Shown one piece after another: positions 1 to 8,726 of a stretch of 64,000 bases of DNA (positions are counted from its first letter, which is position 1; each line of letters starts with the position of its first letter). Under the pieces are notes generated by a model. It saw only the letters and a program-made list of their open reading frames with translations, was not told where the DNA came from and made no database searches. Origin of the DNA: Pseudomonas sp. RIT-PI-q. Its GTDB lineage: Bacteria > Pseudomonadota > Gammaproteobacteria > Pseudomonadales > Pseudomonadaceae. The translations under genes were made by a program, and so were the position numbers. The DNA is taken from contig NZ_LHPC01000040.1 in the NCBI RefSeq assembly GCF_001297125.1, positions 124,001-188,000 on the forward strand, read 5' to 3'.

Positions 1-606
1 TTGAGCCCCGAGCAACATAAGCAGGTGGCCTTCGTCAGCGGTGCCGCGCGCGAGTTGAGCGACATGGTCGACGACTTGCTGGACCTGGCGAAAATCGAAG
101 CCGGGCGCATCACCATTTCGCCGGCCTGGTTCGACATGTTCGACCTGTTCTCCGCCCTACGCGGCATGTTTCGCCCGATTGTCGATGCCAGCGCCGTGGA
201 CCTGATTTTCGAAGAGCCGGTGGGCCTGCCAAGGCTGTACACCGACGACAAGAAACTCGCGCAGATCCTGCGCAACTTCATTTCCAACTCACTGAAGTTC
301 ACCACCCGTGGCGAAGTCCGCGTGTCGGCACGCCTGGAAAACAGCACCCACGTGCGCTTCGCCGTCAGCGACACCGGAATAGGTATCGCCCCGGAGCTAC
401 ATGGCGCATTGTTTGAGGACTTCTCTCAGGTCGACTCGCCGCTGCAAAAACGCCTGCGCGGCACCGGACTCGGACTGTCCCTGTGCAAACGCTTCGCCGA
501 ATTGCTGGGCGGCGAAGTCGGGGTCCGGAGTACGCCGGGCTCGGGCTCGACCTTCTTCGTGATCATCCCGCTGGCCATTGCCATGGAGCCCGCCGATGAA
601 ACGTGA
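1..606 (+). CDS. Sensor histidine kinase, C-terminal part (truncated by window start)
   Basis: The reading frame is open from base 1, so the true start lies upstream; the leading TTG is simply an internal Leu codon. The visible 201 residues begin in the second half of a dimerisation domain (DLLDLAKIEAGR) and continue through a full HATPase_c domain with an N-box (NFISNSLKF), G1 box (DTGIGI), F-box-like stretch (FEDFSQVDS) and G2 box (GTGLGL). This is the ATP-binding core that phosphorylates the kinase's own His. The phosphoacceptor His and any sensor domain are outside the window. The stop overlaps the start of the next kinase gene by 11 bp, so the two are probably co-transcribed and may act in one phosphorelay. 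Confidence 0.9.
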   Translation: MSPEQHKQVAFVSGAARELSDMVDDLLDLAKIEAGRITISPAWFDMFDLFSALRGMFRPIVDASAVDLIFEEPVGLPRLYTDDKKLAQILRNFISNSLKFTTRGEVRVSARLENSTHVRFAVSDTGIGIAPELHGALFEDFSQVDSPLQKRLRGTGLGLSLCKRFAELLGGEVGVRSTPGSGSTFFVIIPLAIAMEPADET

Positions 607-2539
607 CATTCGTTTGCTGATCGTCGACGACAACGTCGCCACGCGCTACGCCCTGCGCCGGCGCCTGGAACGCCATGGCTATGAAGTGCTCGAAGCCGGC
701 ACCGGCACCGAAGGCCTGGAGCTGATCGACAGCGTCACGATCGATGCGCTGATCCTCGACGTCAACCTGCCGGACATGAGCGGCTTCGACATAGTGCGCA
801 AACTGCGTTCCGAAAGCGCCACCGCCCTGCTGCCGGTGATTCACGTGTCGGCGGCCTCGATCCAGACCGGCGACATCATCACTGGCCTGGATGCCGGTGC
901 CGATGCGTATCTGATCCACCCGGTCGACCCGGATGTGCTGCTGGCCACCCTGCGCACCTTATTGCGGGTACGCGAAACCGAAAACGCACTGCGTGAAAGC
1001 GAGGCGCGTTTCCGGGAGATTTTCGTCAACGTGTCGGCGCCGATTGCGGTGCTGGATGCCGAGCTCAAGGTTCATGAATGCAACCATGCCTTCGCCCAGC
1101 TGATCCAGGACAATCGCGACCCGGACGCCCTGCGCGAGTGCTTTGCCGAAGACCAGAGCGCAATCATCGAGGAACTGCGCCTGCGCCTGGCTTACGGTGA
1201 GCGCTGGAAAGGCACCCTGAGCATGAAGGTCCAGGGTGAGGCTCGTGAAACCGAATGGCAGCTTTCGCCCTATCGCACCCCGGAATTGAGCCTGGTGTTC
1301 GTCGAGGATGTCACCGAACACCGTCACCGCGAACGCTCGCACCTGGCCCGCCTGGACGACGCCACCACGCAGTTGGCCAAGGAAGTCGCCGAACGTGTGC
1401 GCACCGAGGCGCAGCTGTTGCAAGTGCAGAAGATGGATGCGCTGGGCAAACTCACCGGCGGCATCGCCCATGACTTCAACAACTTGCTGACCGGCATCAT
1501 CACCAGCCTGGAACTGATCCAGAAACGCATCGCCGATTCACGCACCGACAAGGTTCAGTTTTACGCCGAAGCGGCCTTGAACTCGGCCATGAGCGCCGCG
1601 TCCCTGACCCATCGCCTGCTGGCGTTCGCCCGTCAGCAGCCGCTCGACACCCGCCCCGTGGACATCAACGAGCACGTGCGTTCCCTTGAGGAATTGCTGG
1701 TGCGCACCATTGGCGAACGCATTGCCCTGAAACTGGAATTGACCTCCAAAGCCGCAATCGCCCTGGTCGACCCGATCCAGCTCGAAAGTGCCGTGCTCAA
1801 TCTGGTGATCAACGCGCGCGATGCCTTGCCCCAGGGCGGCAACATCTGGGTCAGCACCTACGCCGCCTATTCTCACGGCGACCCCAATCTGGCCGATGGC
1901 GCGTATGTGGCGTTGTCGGTACGCGACGACGGCACCGGCATCGACCACAGCGTGATCGACAAGGTGTTCGACCCGTTCTTCACCACCAAACCCTTGGGGC
2001 AAGGCACTGGGTTGGGGTTGTCGACCATCTACGGCTTCGCCCGGCAATCGGGGGGTGATGCGCACATCCGCAGCATTGCCCGGCGCGGCACTGAAGTCAC
2101 GATCATGCTGCCAGCCAGTTCCGACCTTACGGCCAGTGACGTCGAACCGGCCACCGTGGATTCCCAGGGGGCCGGCGAGCATGTGTTGATCGTCGAGGAC
2201 ATGCCGTCGGTGCGCATGTTCGTCGCCGAGGTGTTGGTGGATGCCGGTTATCGCTGCACGCAGGTGGGCGACATCGAAACGGCCCTTGAGCGTTTGCAGA
2301 ACGACGAGTCCATCGACCTGTTGCTGACGGATGTCGGACTGCCCCGCATGAGCGGCCGCGAGTTGGCCGATGTGGCGCGAGGCTGGCGCGATAAGTTGCC
2401 GATCCTGTTCATGACCGGCTACGCCGAAACCGCGATCAACCGCCAGGTGTTTCTGGGTGACGGGATGGAGATGCTGATCAAGCCGTTTCAGATCAATGAA
2501 CTGCTGGACAAGGTTCGGCGCACGATTGATGGCGCCTGA
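596..2539 (+). CDS. Hybrid histidine kinase, REC-PAS-HisKA-HATPase-REC
   Basis: This 647-residue cytoplasmic protein has no membrane segments. The ATG at 596 is preferred over an upstream in-frame ATG at 578 because it gives the typical receiver N-terminus MKRDIRLLIVDDN. An N-terminal receiver (about 1-120) has acidic residues D11/D12 and phosphoacceptor D55, but the usual conserved Lys-Pro near its end reads His-Pro (LIHPVDP). A PAS-like segment (about 135-245) is followed by a HisKA H-box (GGIAHDFNNLL), a HATPase domain (NLVINARDA; DDGTGI; GTGLGL) and a C-terminal receiver (LLTDVGLP, with intact Lys in LIKPF). The H-box and N-box style matches the HisKA family common in Pseudomonas multi-receiver kinases. 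It probably relays phosphate with the preceding kinase. The stimulus is unknown. Confidence 0.9.
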   Translation: MKRDIRLLIVDDNVATRYALRRRLERHGYEVLEAGTGTEGLELIDSVTIDALILDVNLPDMSGFDIVRKLRSESATALLPVIHVSAASIQTGDIITGLDAGADAYLIHPVDPDVLLATLRTLLRVRETENALRESEARFREIFVNVSAPIAVLDAELKVHECNHAFAQLIQDNRDPDALRECFAEDQSAIIEELRLRLAYGERWKGTLSMKVQGEARETEWQLSPYRTPELSLVFVEDVTEHRHRERSHLARLDDATTQLAKEVAERVRTEAQLLQVQKMDALGKLTGGIAHDFNNLLTGIITSLELIQKRIADSRTDKVQFYAEAALNSAMSAASLTHRLLAFARQQPLDTRPVDINEHVRSLEELLVRTIGERIALKLELTSKAAIALVDPIQLESAVLNLVINARDALPQGGNIWVSTYAAYSHGDPNLADGAYVALSVRDDGTGIDHSVIDKVFDPFFTTKPLGQGTGLGLSTIYGFARQSGGDAHIRSIARRGTEVTIMLPASSDLTASDVEPATVDSQGAGEHVLIVEDMPSVRMFVAEVLVDAGYRCTQVGDIETALERLQNDESIDLLLTDVGLPRMSGRELADVARGWRDKLPILFMTGYAETAINRQVFLGDGMEMLIKPFQINELLDKVRRTIDGA

Positions 2540-2547
2540 CCCATCGC

Positions 2548-2620
2548 CATCGCGGGCAAGCCCGCTCCCACAGGATCTGCGGTGTTCACACATCCTGTGG
2601 GAGCGGGCTTGCCCGCGATG
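2548..2620. repeat. REP palindrome pair (TGTGGGAGCGGGCTTGCCCGCG family)
   Basis: Two inverted copies of the GCGGGCAAGCCCGCTCCCACAG element face each other across a short spacer, in the gap between two convergent genes. This is the usual position of Pseudomonas REP/BIME elements and it may act as a transcript-end stabiliser. Confidence 0.85.
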
Positions 2621-2643
2621 AGGTCCGTAAGAACACCCTGCAT

Positions 2644-5268
2644 TCAAACCGGACCAAGCACCCTGGCCAAAAACGCTGCCGTCCGGCTTTTTTTGCTTTT
2701 CGCGACTTTCTGCGGCGTGCCACTCACCACAATCCTGCCACCCTGATCCCCCGCTCCCGGTCCGATATCAATCACCCAGTCACTCTGCGCCACCACGCGC
2801 ATTTCATGCTCGACGACGATCACCGTGTGCCCCGCCGTGACCAGCGTATTCAACTGTTCGAGCAAACGATCAACGTCCCGTGGATGCAATCCGGTCGTTG
2901 GTTCGTCCAACACGTACAGCGTCGCCCCACGCTGGTTGCGTTGCAGTTCGGTGGCCAGTTTGATCCGCTGGGCTTCGCCGCCCGACAGTTCAGTCGCCGG
3001 CTGACCGAGGCGCAAGTAGCCCAAACCGATGTCGCGCAGCACCTCCAGCGAGCGGCGTATCCCCGGTTGCTCGGCGAATACCTCGACCGCTTCATCCACC
3101 GTCAGCTGCAACACCTGGGCGATGTTCAAACCTTGCCAGGTGATCGCCAGCGTCTCGGGGTTGTAGCGGGCGCCGTGACACGTCGGGCATGGCGCATAGA
3201 CGCTGGGCATGAACAGCAACTCGACGCTGACAAAACCCTCGCCTTCGCACGTCGGGCAACGGCCCTTGGCGACGTTGAAGGAGAACTGCCCGGCGTCGTA
3301 ACCCTCGGCCTGCGCCTGAGGTGTGGCGGCGTAGAGTTTGCGCACGTTGTCGAACAGGCCGGTGTAGGTCGCCAGGTTCGAGCGCGGTGTGCGGCCGATG
3401 GGTTTCTGATCGACTTGCACCAGGCGCTTGATCGACGCCAGTCCCGCTGTGACCTGACCGCCGCTGACTTGCGGCGCATCGTCTTCAAGGCTCAATTCTT
3501 CAGCCTCGCTGTCACTCGCCGACCGCCCCAGATGCGCGCCGACCAGTTCCAGCAATGCCTGGCTGACCAGGCTCGATTTACCCGAACCCGAAACCCCCTT
3601 CACCGCAGTAAAACAACCCAGCGGAAACTCGACGCTAAGGTTGTTCAGGTTATTGCGGGTGATGCCTTCCAGCCGCAACCAGTCCGACGCCTTGCGGCTG
3701 GCGCGGGGCTGGATGACTTGCTCGGCGAACAGATAGGCGCGCGTCTGCGAATCGCTGACCTGCGCCAAACCTGGCGGCGGCCCGCTGTAGAGGATCCGCC
3801 CGCCATGCTCGCCCGCTGCCGGCCCGACGTCGATCAGCCAGTCGGCGCGGCGCATGGTTTCCAGATCATGCTCGACCACGAACAGCGTATTGCCAGCCGC
3901 CTTCAGCCGTTGCAAGGCTTCGAACAGCGCTTCGCCATCCGCCGGGTGCAGACCGGCCGAGGGTTCGTCCAGTACGTAGATCACACCGAACAATTGCGAA
4001 CCCAATTGCGTCGCCAGGCGCAGACGCTGCAACTCACCGGACGACAGGGTCGGCGTGCTGCGTTCCAGCGCCAGGTAACCCAGGCCCAGATCGGGCAGGG
4101 TGCTGACCCGCTCCAATAAATCCTGGGCGATGCGTTGCGCGGCCAGGCGTTTTTCCACCGACAGGTTTGGCGTGTGGCGCACATCCGGCGCGTTGGCGTG
4201 GCCACTGGCGCCGTGGGCCACACGCTGTTCGCGGGCCTCGCGGGTCTGGCTGTGCGTCAACACTTCGCCGGCCTCATCGGCCTGTTCGAGGTAACGGTGG
4301 GCCGCCACTGGCTTCAGCACTTGCGCCACTTGCAGCAAGGGCATCTGCGACAGTTCGCCGATGTCGTAACCGGCAAAGGTCACCGACAACGCCTCGCGCT
4401 TCAGCCGTTTGCCGTCGCACAACGGGCATGGGCTGCCGAGCATGAACTGCGAAACGCGCTTCTTCATCAGCGCGCTTTGCGAGTGTGTGAACGTGTGCAG
4501 GATGTAGCGCCGGGCGCCGGTGAAGGTGCCCTGGTAACTCGGTTCCATTTTGCGCTTGAGCGCGACTTTGGTTTCTTCCGGCGTGAGCCCGGCATACACC
4601 GGAACCGTCGGGGTTTCTTCGGGGAAGGGAATCCCGGCACGCTGCTTTTTCGGCAGATCGCGCCAGGGTTTGTCGGCGCCGTGCCCCATGGTCGCCAGAA
4701 TGGCGCGCAGGTTCTGCCCCTGCCACGCCGTGGGCCAGGAAGCGACGGCGCGCTGGCGGATGGTCAGGCTCGGGTCGGGGACCATCAATGCTTCGGTGAC
4801 TTCATAGACCCGGCCCAAGCCATGGCAGTCGGGGCACGCGCCTTGGGGCGTGTTGGGCGAGAAGTCTTCGGCGTACAGCATCGGCTGCCCCGGCGGGTAA
4901 CTGCCGGCCCGGGAGTAGAGCATGCGGATCAGGCTCGACAACGTCGTCACGCTGCCCACCGAAGAACGTGTGCTTGGCGTGCCCCGTTGTTGTTGCAAGG
5001 CCACGGCGGGCGGCAAGCCTTCGATGGAGTCGACGTCCGGCACGCCAACCTGATCGATCAGGCGCCGCGCATAAGGCGCCACGGATTCGAAATAGCGACG
5101 TTGCGCTTCGGCGTAGAGGGTCGAGAACGCCAGCGACGACTTCCCCGAACCCGACACGCCGGTGAACACCACCAGGGCATCCCGGGGAATGTCGACATCG
5201 ATGTTCTTGAGGTTGTGTTCCCGGGCGCCGCGCACCCTGACCATGCCGGAGGGAGGGTTGGAAGTCAT
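2644..5268 (-). CDS. UvrA-like excinuclease ATPase paralogue
   Basis: The 874-residue protein has two ABC ATPase modules. The first has Walker A GVSGSGKSS (37-45) and a signature/Walker B run (LSSGELQRLRLATQLG... LDEPSAGLHP). The second repeats these (GVSGSGKSSLVSQALL; LSGGEAQRIKLATELQ; LDEPTTGLHP). CxxC pairs (CPDCHG, CPLCDGKR, CPTCEGEG, CPTCHGAR) resemble the UvrA zinc modules. Housekeeping UvrA is about 940 residues, so this is shorter and divergent, closer to the UvrA2-type paralogues linked to DNA damage or drug tolerance. The ATG at 5268 is chosen because the upstream 54 codons of open frame run into a REP palindrome. It stands alone, convergent with the kinase on its 3' side. Confidence 0.88.
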   Translation of the reverse strand: MTSNPPSGMVRVRGAREHNLKNIDVDIPRDALVVFTGVSGSGKSSLAFSTLYAEAQRRYFESVAPYARRLIDQVGVPDVDSIEGLPPAVALQQQRGTPSTRSSVGSVTTLSSLIRMLYSRAGSYPPGQPMLYAEDFSPNTPQGACPDCHGLGRVYEVTEALMVPDPSLTIRQRAVASWPTAWQGQNLRAILATMGHGADKPWRDLPKKQRAGIPFPEETPTVPVYAGLTPEETKVALKRKMEPSYQGTFTGARRYILHTFTHSQSALMKKRVSQFMLGSPCPLCDGKRLKREALSVTFAGYDIGELSQMPLLQVAQVLKPVAAHRYLEQADEAGEVLTHSQTREAREQRVAHGASGHANAPDVRHTPNLSVEKRLAAQRIAQDLLERVSTLPDLGLGYLALERSTPTLSSGELQRLRLATQLGSQLFGVIYVLDEPSAGLHPADGEALFEALQRLKAAGNTLFVVEHDLETMRRADWLIDVGPAAGEHGGRILYSGPPPGLAQVSDSQTRAYLFAEQVIQPRASRKASDWLRLEGITRNNLNNLSVEFPLGCFTAVKGVSGSGKSSLVSQALLELVGAHLGRSASDSEAEELSLEDDAPQVSGGQVTAGLASIKRLVQVDQKPIGRTPRSNLATYTGLFDNVRKLYAATPQAQAEGYDAGQFSFNVAKGRCPTCEGEGFVSVELLFMPSVYAPCPTCHGARYNPETLAITWQGLNIAQVLQLTVDEAVEVFAEQPGIRRSLEVLRDIGLGYLRLGQPATELSGGEAQRIKLATELQRNQRGATLYVLDEPTTGLHPRDVDRLLEQLNTLVTAGHTVIVVEHEMRVVAQSDWVIDIGPGAGDQGGRIVVSGTPQKVAKSKKSRTAAFLARVLGPV

Positions 5269-5323
5269 GGGCCAGCCTTGATTCGAGGGTTCAAAAGAAT
5301 GACGTATCGGTTCACGCAAAACA

Positions 5324-5417
5324 CCTGTAGGAGCTGGCTTGCCAGCGAAAGCGTCCTGCCAGTCGATAAAGATGTCGCCTGATACACCGCATTCGCTGGC
5401 AAGCCAGCTCCTACAGG
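5324..5417. repeat. REP palindrome pair (TGTAGGAGC type)
   Basis: CCTGTAGGAGCTGGCTTGCC and its inverted copy enclose about 45 bp. It lies immediately upstream of the uvrA-like gene and abuts the 39-bp tandem repeat. Confidence 0.85.
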
Positions 5418-5548
5418 GTTTTGTGTCCAACCGTTCGATTTGCGTTCAGCCGTCGGGTTTTGCGTCCAACCGTTCGATTTGCGTTCAGCCGTCGGGTTTT
5501 GTGTCCGCCGTTCGATTTGCGTTCAGTCCGTCGGGTTTTGTGTTCAGC
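5416..5548. repeat. 39-bp tandem direct repeat, about 3.4 copies
   Basis: A 39-bp unit starting GGGTTTTGYGTCC begins at 5416, 5455, 5494 and (partial) 5533. Copies one and two differ by a single base. Copy three has a compensating one-base loss and one-base gain, so the 39-bp spacing holds. The last partial copy covers the stop codon of the downstream kinase (minus strand). No spacer-like variation is seen, so it is not a CRISPR. It looks like a slippage or segmental duplication product next to a REP. Confidence 0.85.
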
Positions 5549-7685
5549 CATTGAGCACGGTGCGAACCATTTGGGTCAGCGCCTCCGGGCCATAGGGTTT
5601 GCTCAGCAAATAAGTGTCAGGGCTGAGCTGGTGGTTGCGCGAGATGATGTCACGGGTGTGGCCCGAGGTGAACAGCACGGCCACCGGCGGCGTCTGCACC
5701 TTGGCCCAGGCCGCCAGGTCCGAACTCTTGATCAGGCCGGGCATGACCACGTCGGTGAAAATCAGGTCCACCGTCACACCGTCCAGCAACATCTGCATCG
5801 CCACGTCAGCGTTGCCGGCGGTCAGGACCTGATACCCCTCTTCACTGAGTAATTCCACCGCCGAAACCCGCACCGCCTCGTTGTCCTCGACCACCAGAAT
5901 GGTTTCGTGTCCGCCCCGCTGCTGCGCATCCGGATTCGGCGTTTCGCTCGGCATCGCTCGCAGGCTCCGGGGGAAATACAGCTGCACTCGCGTGCCTTCC
6001 CCGACCACGCTGGACATCTCGATATGCCCCCCGCTTTGCTTGACGAAACCGAACACCATGCTCAAGCCCAGCCCCGTGCCCTGGCCGTCGGCCTTGGTGG
6101 TGAAGAACGGTTCGAACGCCTGAGCCAGCACCTGCGGCGACATACCGACACCCGTGTCGGTCACCGACACGCGGATATAGTCGCCCGCCGTAATGCCCTT
6201 GCCTGCACAAAACTTGCGATCCAGGACAATGTTCTCGGCACTGAGGCCAATGGTCCCCTCACCTTGCATAGCGTCGCGGGCATTGATCGCGAGGTTGAGG
6301 ATGGCGTTTTCCAGTTGATTGCGGTCCACGTAGAGGCGCCAGGAATCATCCGGCGCACTGACGTTGATCTGGATGGTTTCCCCCAGCGCCCGTTGCAGCA
6401 ATTCCCCCAGACCGTCGAAGATCTGCCGTGGATCGCACACCGCGGGCGAGAGCGGCTGGCGGCGGGCGAACGCGAGTAATTGTGAAGAAAGCTTCGCGCC
6501 ACGCTCGACGGCGGCAATCGAGGCACTGACACGGCGTTGCACATTAGCGTTGTCCGGCTCATGCCGTGCCAGCAAGTGCAGGTTGCCGGCAATCACCTGC
6601 AACAGGTTATTGAAGTCATGGGCGACGCCACCGGTGAGGCCGCCGATGGCTTCGAGTTTCTGTGATTGACGCAGTTGCTCTTCCGCCGCCAGCCGCGCTT
6701 CGACTTCGTCGGCAACGCGCTGCTCCAGGTTACGGGTGAACTTGAGCAAGGATTCTTCGGCGGTCTTGCGTTCGTGGATGTCGATCAATACGCCGGGGAA
6801 ACGGAATGGTTCGCCCTGTTCGTTGAACTCGCAGCAGCCGCTCGCCTGCACCCACAGATAACTGCCATCAGGGCGCAGGACCCGGTACTCGGCGTTGAAC
6901 GGATCGCCGGTTTCCACTGATTGATTGACCTGCTCTTGAACCCAACTGCGGTCGTCGGGATGGATCTGTGCTTCGGCGATGTCCGTCGGCAGGTCGGCCA
7001 GGTTTTGTTCGGGCGGATAGGAAAAGGTCCGGGCGAAGCGTTCGTCGCCGGAGAGCACATTGCCCTTGATGTCCCAGACGAACGAGCCGAGCAAGGCACC
7101 GGCGTTGAGTGCCAGGCGGACTCGCTCATTGTCGGCGCGATAGGCGTCTTCGGCTGCCTGGCGGCGGCGTTCGGAAATCACATGTTCAGTGGTCTCGACC
7201 ACCATCGCCATGACCCCGGCCGGCTTCCCGTCATCATTCGCCACAGGGCTGTAATAGAGGTCCAGCCAGACGTCTTCGGGGACGCCATCGCGCAGCAACT
7301 CCAGGACTTTATTGCGATAGGACAAGGTGCCGCCGGCCAGGCAGGTATCGACTACATGTCGATTGAATTCGGCGACTTCCGGCCAACCCATCTCCACCGG
7401 GGCGCCCAGCAGATACGGATGGCGGCCACCGGCGAAGATCGAGTAAGCGTCGTTGTAAATCATGTAACCGGACCGGCCCCAGAGCATCACCATCGGCAGT
7501 GGCGACGCGAGCATCAATTGCACAGTGCTGCACAGGCTTGCGGGCCAGGTGTCGAGGGGCCCCAATTCGGTCTGGCTCCAGTCGAACGCACGGATACGCC
7601 CGGCCATTTCACCGTTCCAGCCGGCACACCCGTGGCTATCGTCTAGAAACTGCATCGACTGGCTCTGTGTCCCTGTAAATGACAT
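5544..7685 (-). CDS. PAS-containing hybrid sensor histidine kinase with C-terminal receiver
   Basis: This is a 713-residue soluble kinase. The order is an N-terminal PAS-like region (about 50-175, with WGRSGYMIYNDAY and PVANDDGKPAGVM typical of a PAS-PAC pair), a PAS_3 fold (about 195-310, SGDERFARTFSYP ... VLRPDGSYLWVQ), a coiled linker, a HisKA H-box (GGVAHDFNNLLQV), a HATPase domain (NLAINARDAM; DTGVGM; GTGLGL) and a receiver (VVEDNEAV; phosphoacceptor in FTDVVMPG; LLSKPYG). An internal ATG ten codons in is an alternative start. The PAS domains suggest cytoplasmic sensing of light, redox or a small ligand, but no cofactor motif is visible. No response-regulator gene is adjacent. Confidence 0.9.
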   Translation of the reverse strand: MSFTGTQSQSMQFLDDSHGCAGWNGEMAGRIRAFDWSQTELGPLDTWPASLCSTVQLMLASPLPMVMLWGRSGYMIYNDAYSIFAGGRHPYLLGAPVEMGWPEVAEFNRHVVDTCLAGGTLSYRNKVLELLRDGVPEDVWLDLYYSPVANDDGKPAGVMAMVVETTEHVISERRRQAAEDAYRADNERVRLALNAGALLGSFVWDIKGNVLSGDERFARTFSYPPEQNLADLPTDIAEAQIHPDDRSWVQEQVNQSVETGDPFNAEYRVLRPDGSYLWVQASGCCEFNEQGEPFRFPGVLIDIHERKTAEESLLKFTRNLEQRVADEVEARLAAEEQLRQSQKLEAIGGLTGGVAHDFNNLLQVIAGNLHLLARHEPDNANVQRRVSASIAAVERGAKLSSQLLAFARRQPLSPAVCDPRQIFDGLGELLQRALGETIQINVSAPDDSWRLYVDRNQLENAILNLAINARDAMQGEGTIGLSAENIVLDRKFCAGKGITAGDYIRVSVTDTGVGMSPQVLAQAFEPFFTTKADGQGTGLGLSMVFGFVKQSGGHIEMSSVVGEGTRVQLYFPRSLRAMPSETPNPDAQQRGGHETILVVEDNEAVRVSAVELLSEEGYQVLTAGNADVAMQMLLDGVTVDLIFTDVVMPGLIKSSDLAAWAKVQTPPVAVLFTSGHTRDIISRNHQLSPDTYLLSKPYGPEALTQMVRTVLNG

Positions 7686-7786
7686 GGCTTAAGGGATCGC
7701 CTCGGCATGACCAACGAGCGCGCCCGTTTGTTTCGAGCATCACCGTCGTCAATGGTTTCATAGAGGTTAGCTGATTCCGGTATTCC

Positions 7787-7888
7787 CCTGTAGGAGCGAG
7801 CTTGCTCGCGATGGACGTTAACGAAAAACGGGGCGGCCTGGAGGAACGCGGTGTTCTGACGTTCTTCGCGAGCAAGCTCGCTCCTACA
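7787..7888. repeat. REP palindrome pair
   Basis: CCTGTAGGAGCGAGCTTGCTCGCGA and its inverse TCGCGAGCAAGCTCGCTCCTACA flank about 50 bp, between the kinase start and the 3' end of the GntR gene. Confidence 0.85.
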
Positions 7889-7895
7889 CCAATAC

Positions 7896-8585
7896 CTACA
7901 CCTCGATCAGGTGCTTGAGCGGGTGGTAGCCGGTTTTGAGGGTGGCGGCGACGTCGAGGATGGCTTTCTCGATGCCGTTCAAATGCATGCAGGTCAGTTC
8001 GATCGCGGCGCTTTGATTGCCGGCTTCGATGTACTCGATCAGCCGCAGGTGCTCGTTGTCGCGACAGGCTTCGTGGCTGTCGTCATCCAGCGCGGCGGCG
8101 TACAGCGAGGCGCGGGAGATCAGTTTGCGGAACCAGTCCAGCAACACCGGGTTGTTCAGGCTTTGCGCGAGTTTGATGTGGAACTCGCCGAGCAGATGAA
8201 TCAGCCGTTCATGGTCGCCGCTCTTCGCTGCTTCATCTTCCAGCAACAGGTGATCGCGCAGGTCCTGGGTCACCGCCGTATCTCGGCGACGACACAGTTC
8301 ACTGACGATGCCGATCTCGATCAGGCGCCGGGTTTCGAACAGCGAGCGGATCTCCTCGTCACTCGGCAGCGACACCGACGCCCCTTTGTTGGGCTCGGTG
8401 GTGACCAGGCCGTCGGCCTCCAATTGCTTGAGCGCGGCACGAACCGACGTTCGGCTGACATTAAAAAGCTCGGCCAGCGAGGCCTCGCCGAGCTTCATCC
8501 CCGGACGCAACGTGTGTTTGCTGATCGCCTCGTAAACCCCTTGGTAGACGCGATCGACCGTGGTTTCCAGTTTCTTTTCCGCCAT
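7896..8585 (-). CDS. GntR family regulator, FCD subfamily
   Basis: The 229-residue protein has an N-terminal winged helix-turn-helix (about 10-75; LAELFNVSRTSVRAALKQLE) and a C-terminal all-helical FCD ligand domain (about 85-215), in which Arg, Asp and His residues suited to metal and carboxylate binding can be seen. The start is supported by AAGGAG six bases upstream. It is transcribed divergently from the ABC transporter/amidohydrolase operon across 141 bp that hold an FCD-type palindrome at 8695. It is therefore likely to be the local repressor, relieved by the pathway substrate or an intermediate. Confidence 0.9.
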   Translation of the reverse strand: MAEKKLETTVDRVYQGVYEAISKHTLRPGMKLGEASLAELFNVSRTSVRAALKQLEADGLVTTEPNKGASVSLPSDEEIRSLFETRRLIEIGIVSELCRRRDTAVTQDLRDHLLLEDEAAKSGDHERLIHLLGEFHIKLAQSLNNPVLLDWFRKLISRASLYAAALDDDSHEACRDNEHLRLIEYIEAGNQSAAIELTCMHLNGIEKAILDVAATLKTGYHPLKHLIEV

Positions 8586-8694
8586 TCGAACACTCCTTTC
8601 GCGCTAAGCAACCAACCCCTGGCGGATGAACAGCCATTGAAAAAGGGGGTTGCACAAGCAGATTAATCCGGCTATTTCTAGATTGCATCCAGAT

Positions 8695-8706
8695 ATTGCA
8701 TACAAT
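8695..8706. promoter_or_regulatory. Candidate GntR/FCD operator
   Basis: ATTGCATACAAT is a near-perfect palindrome (one mismatched pair) close to the TTGTATACAA-like boxes bound by FCD regulators. A second ATTGCAT half-site lies at 8682. The site is about 20 bp before the ATG of the transporter ATPase, where a bound repressor would block transcription. Confidence 0.55.
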
Positions 8707-8726
8707 AATTAGAGGAATGCACCATT

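Noticed and set aside
5416..5548. CRISPR array candidate
   Set aside because: The repeats are directly tandem with no spacers.
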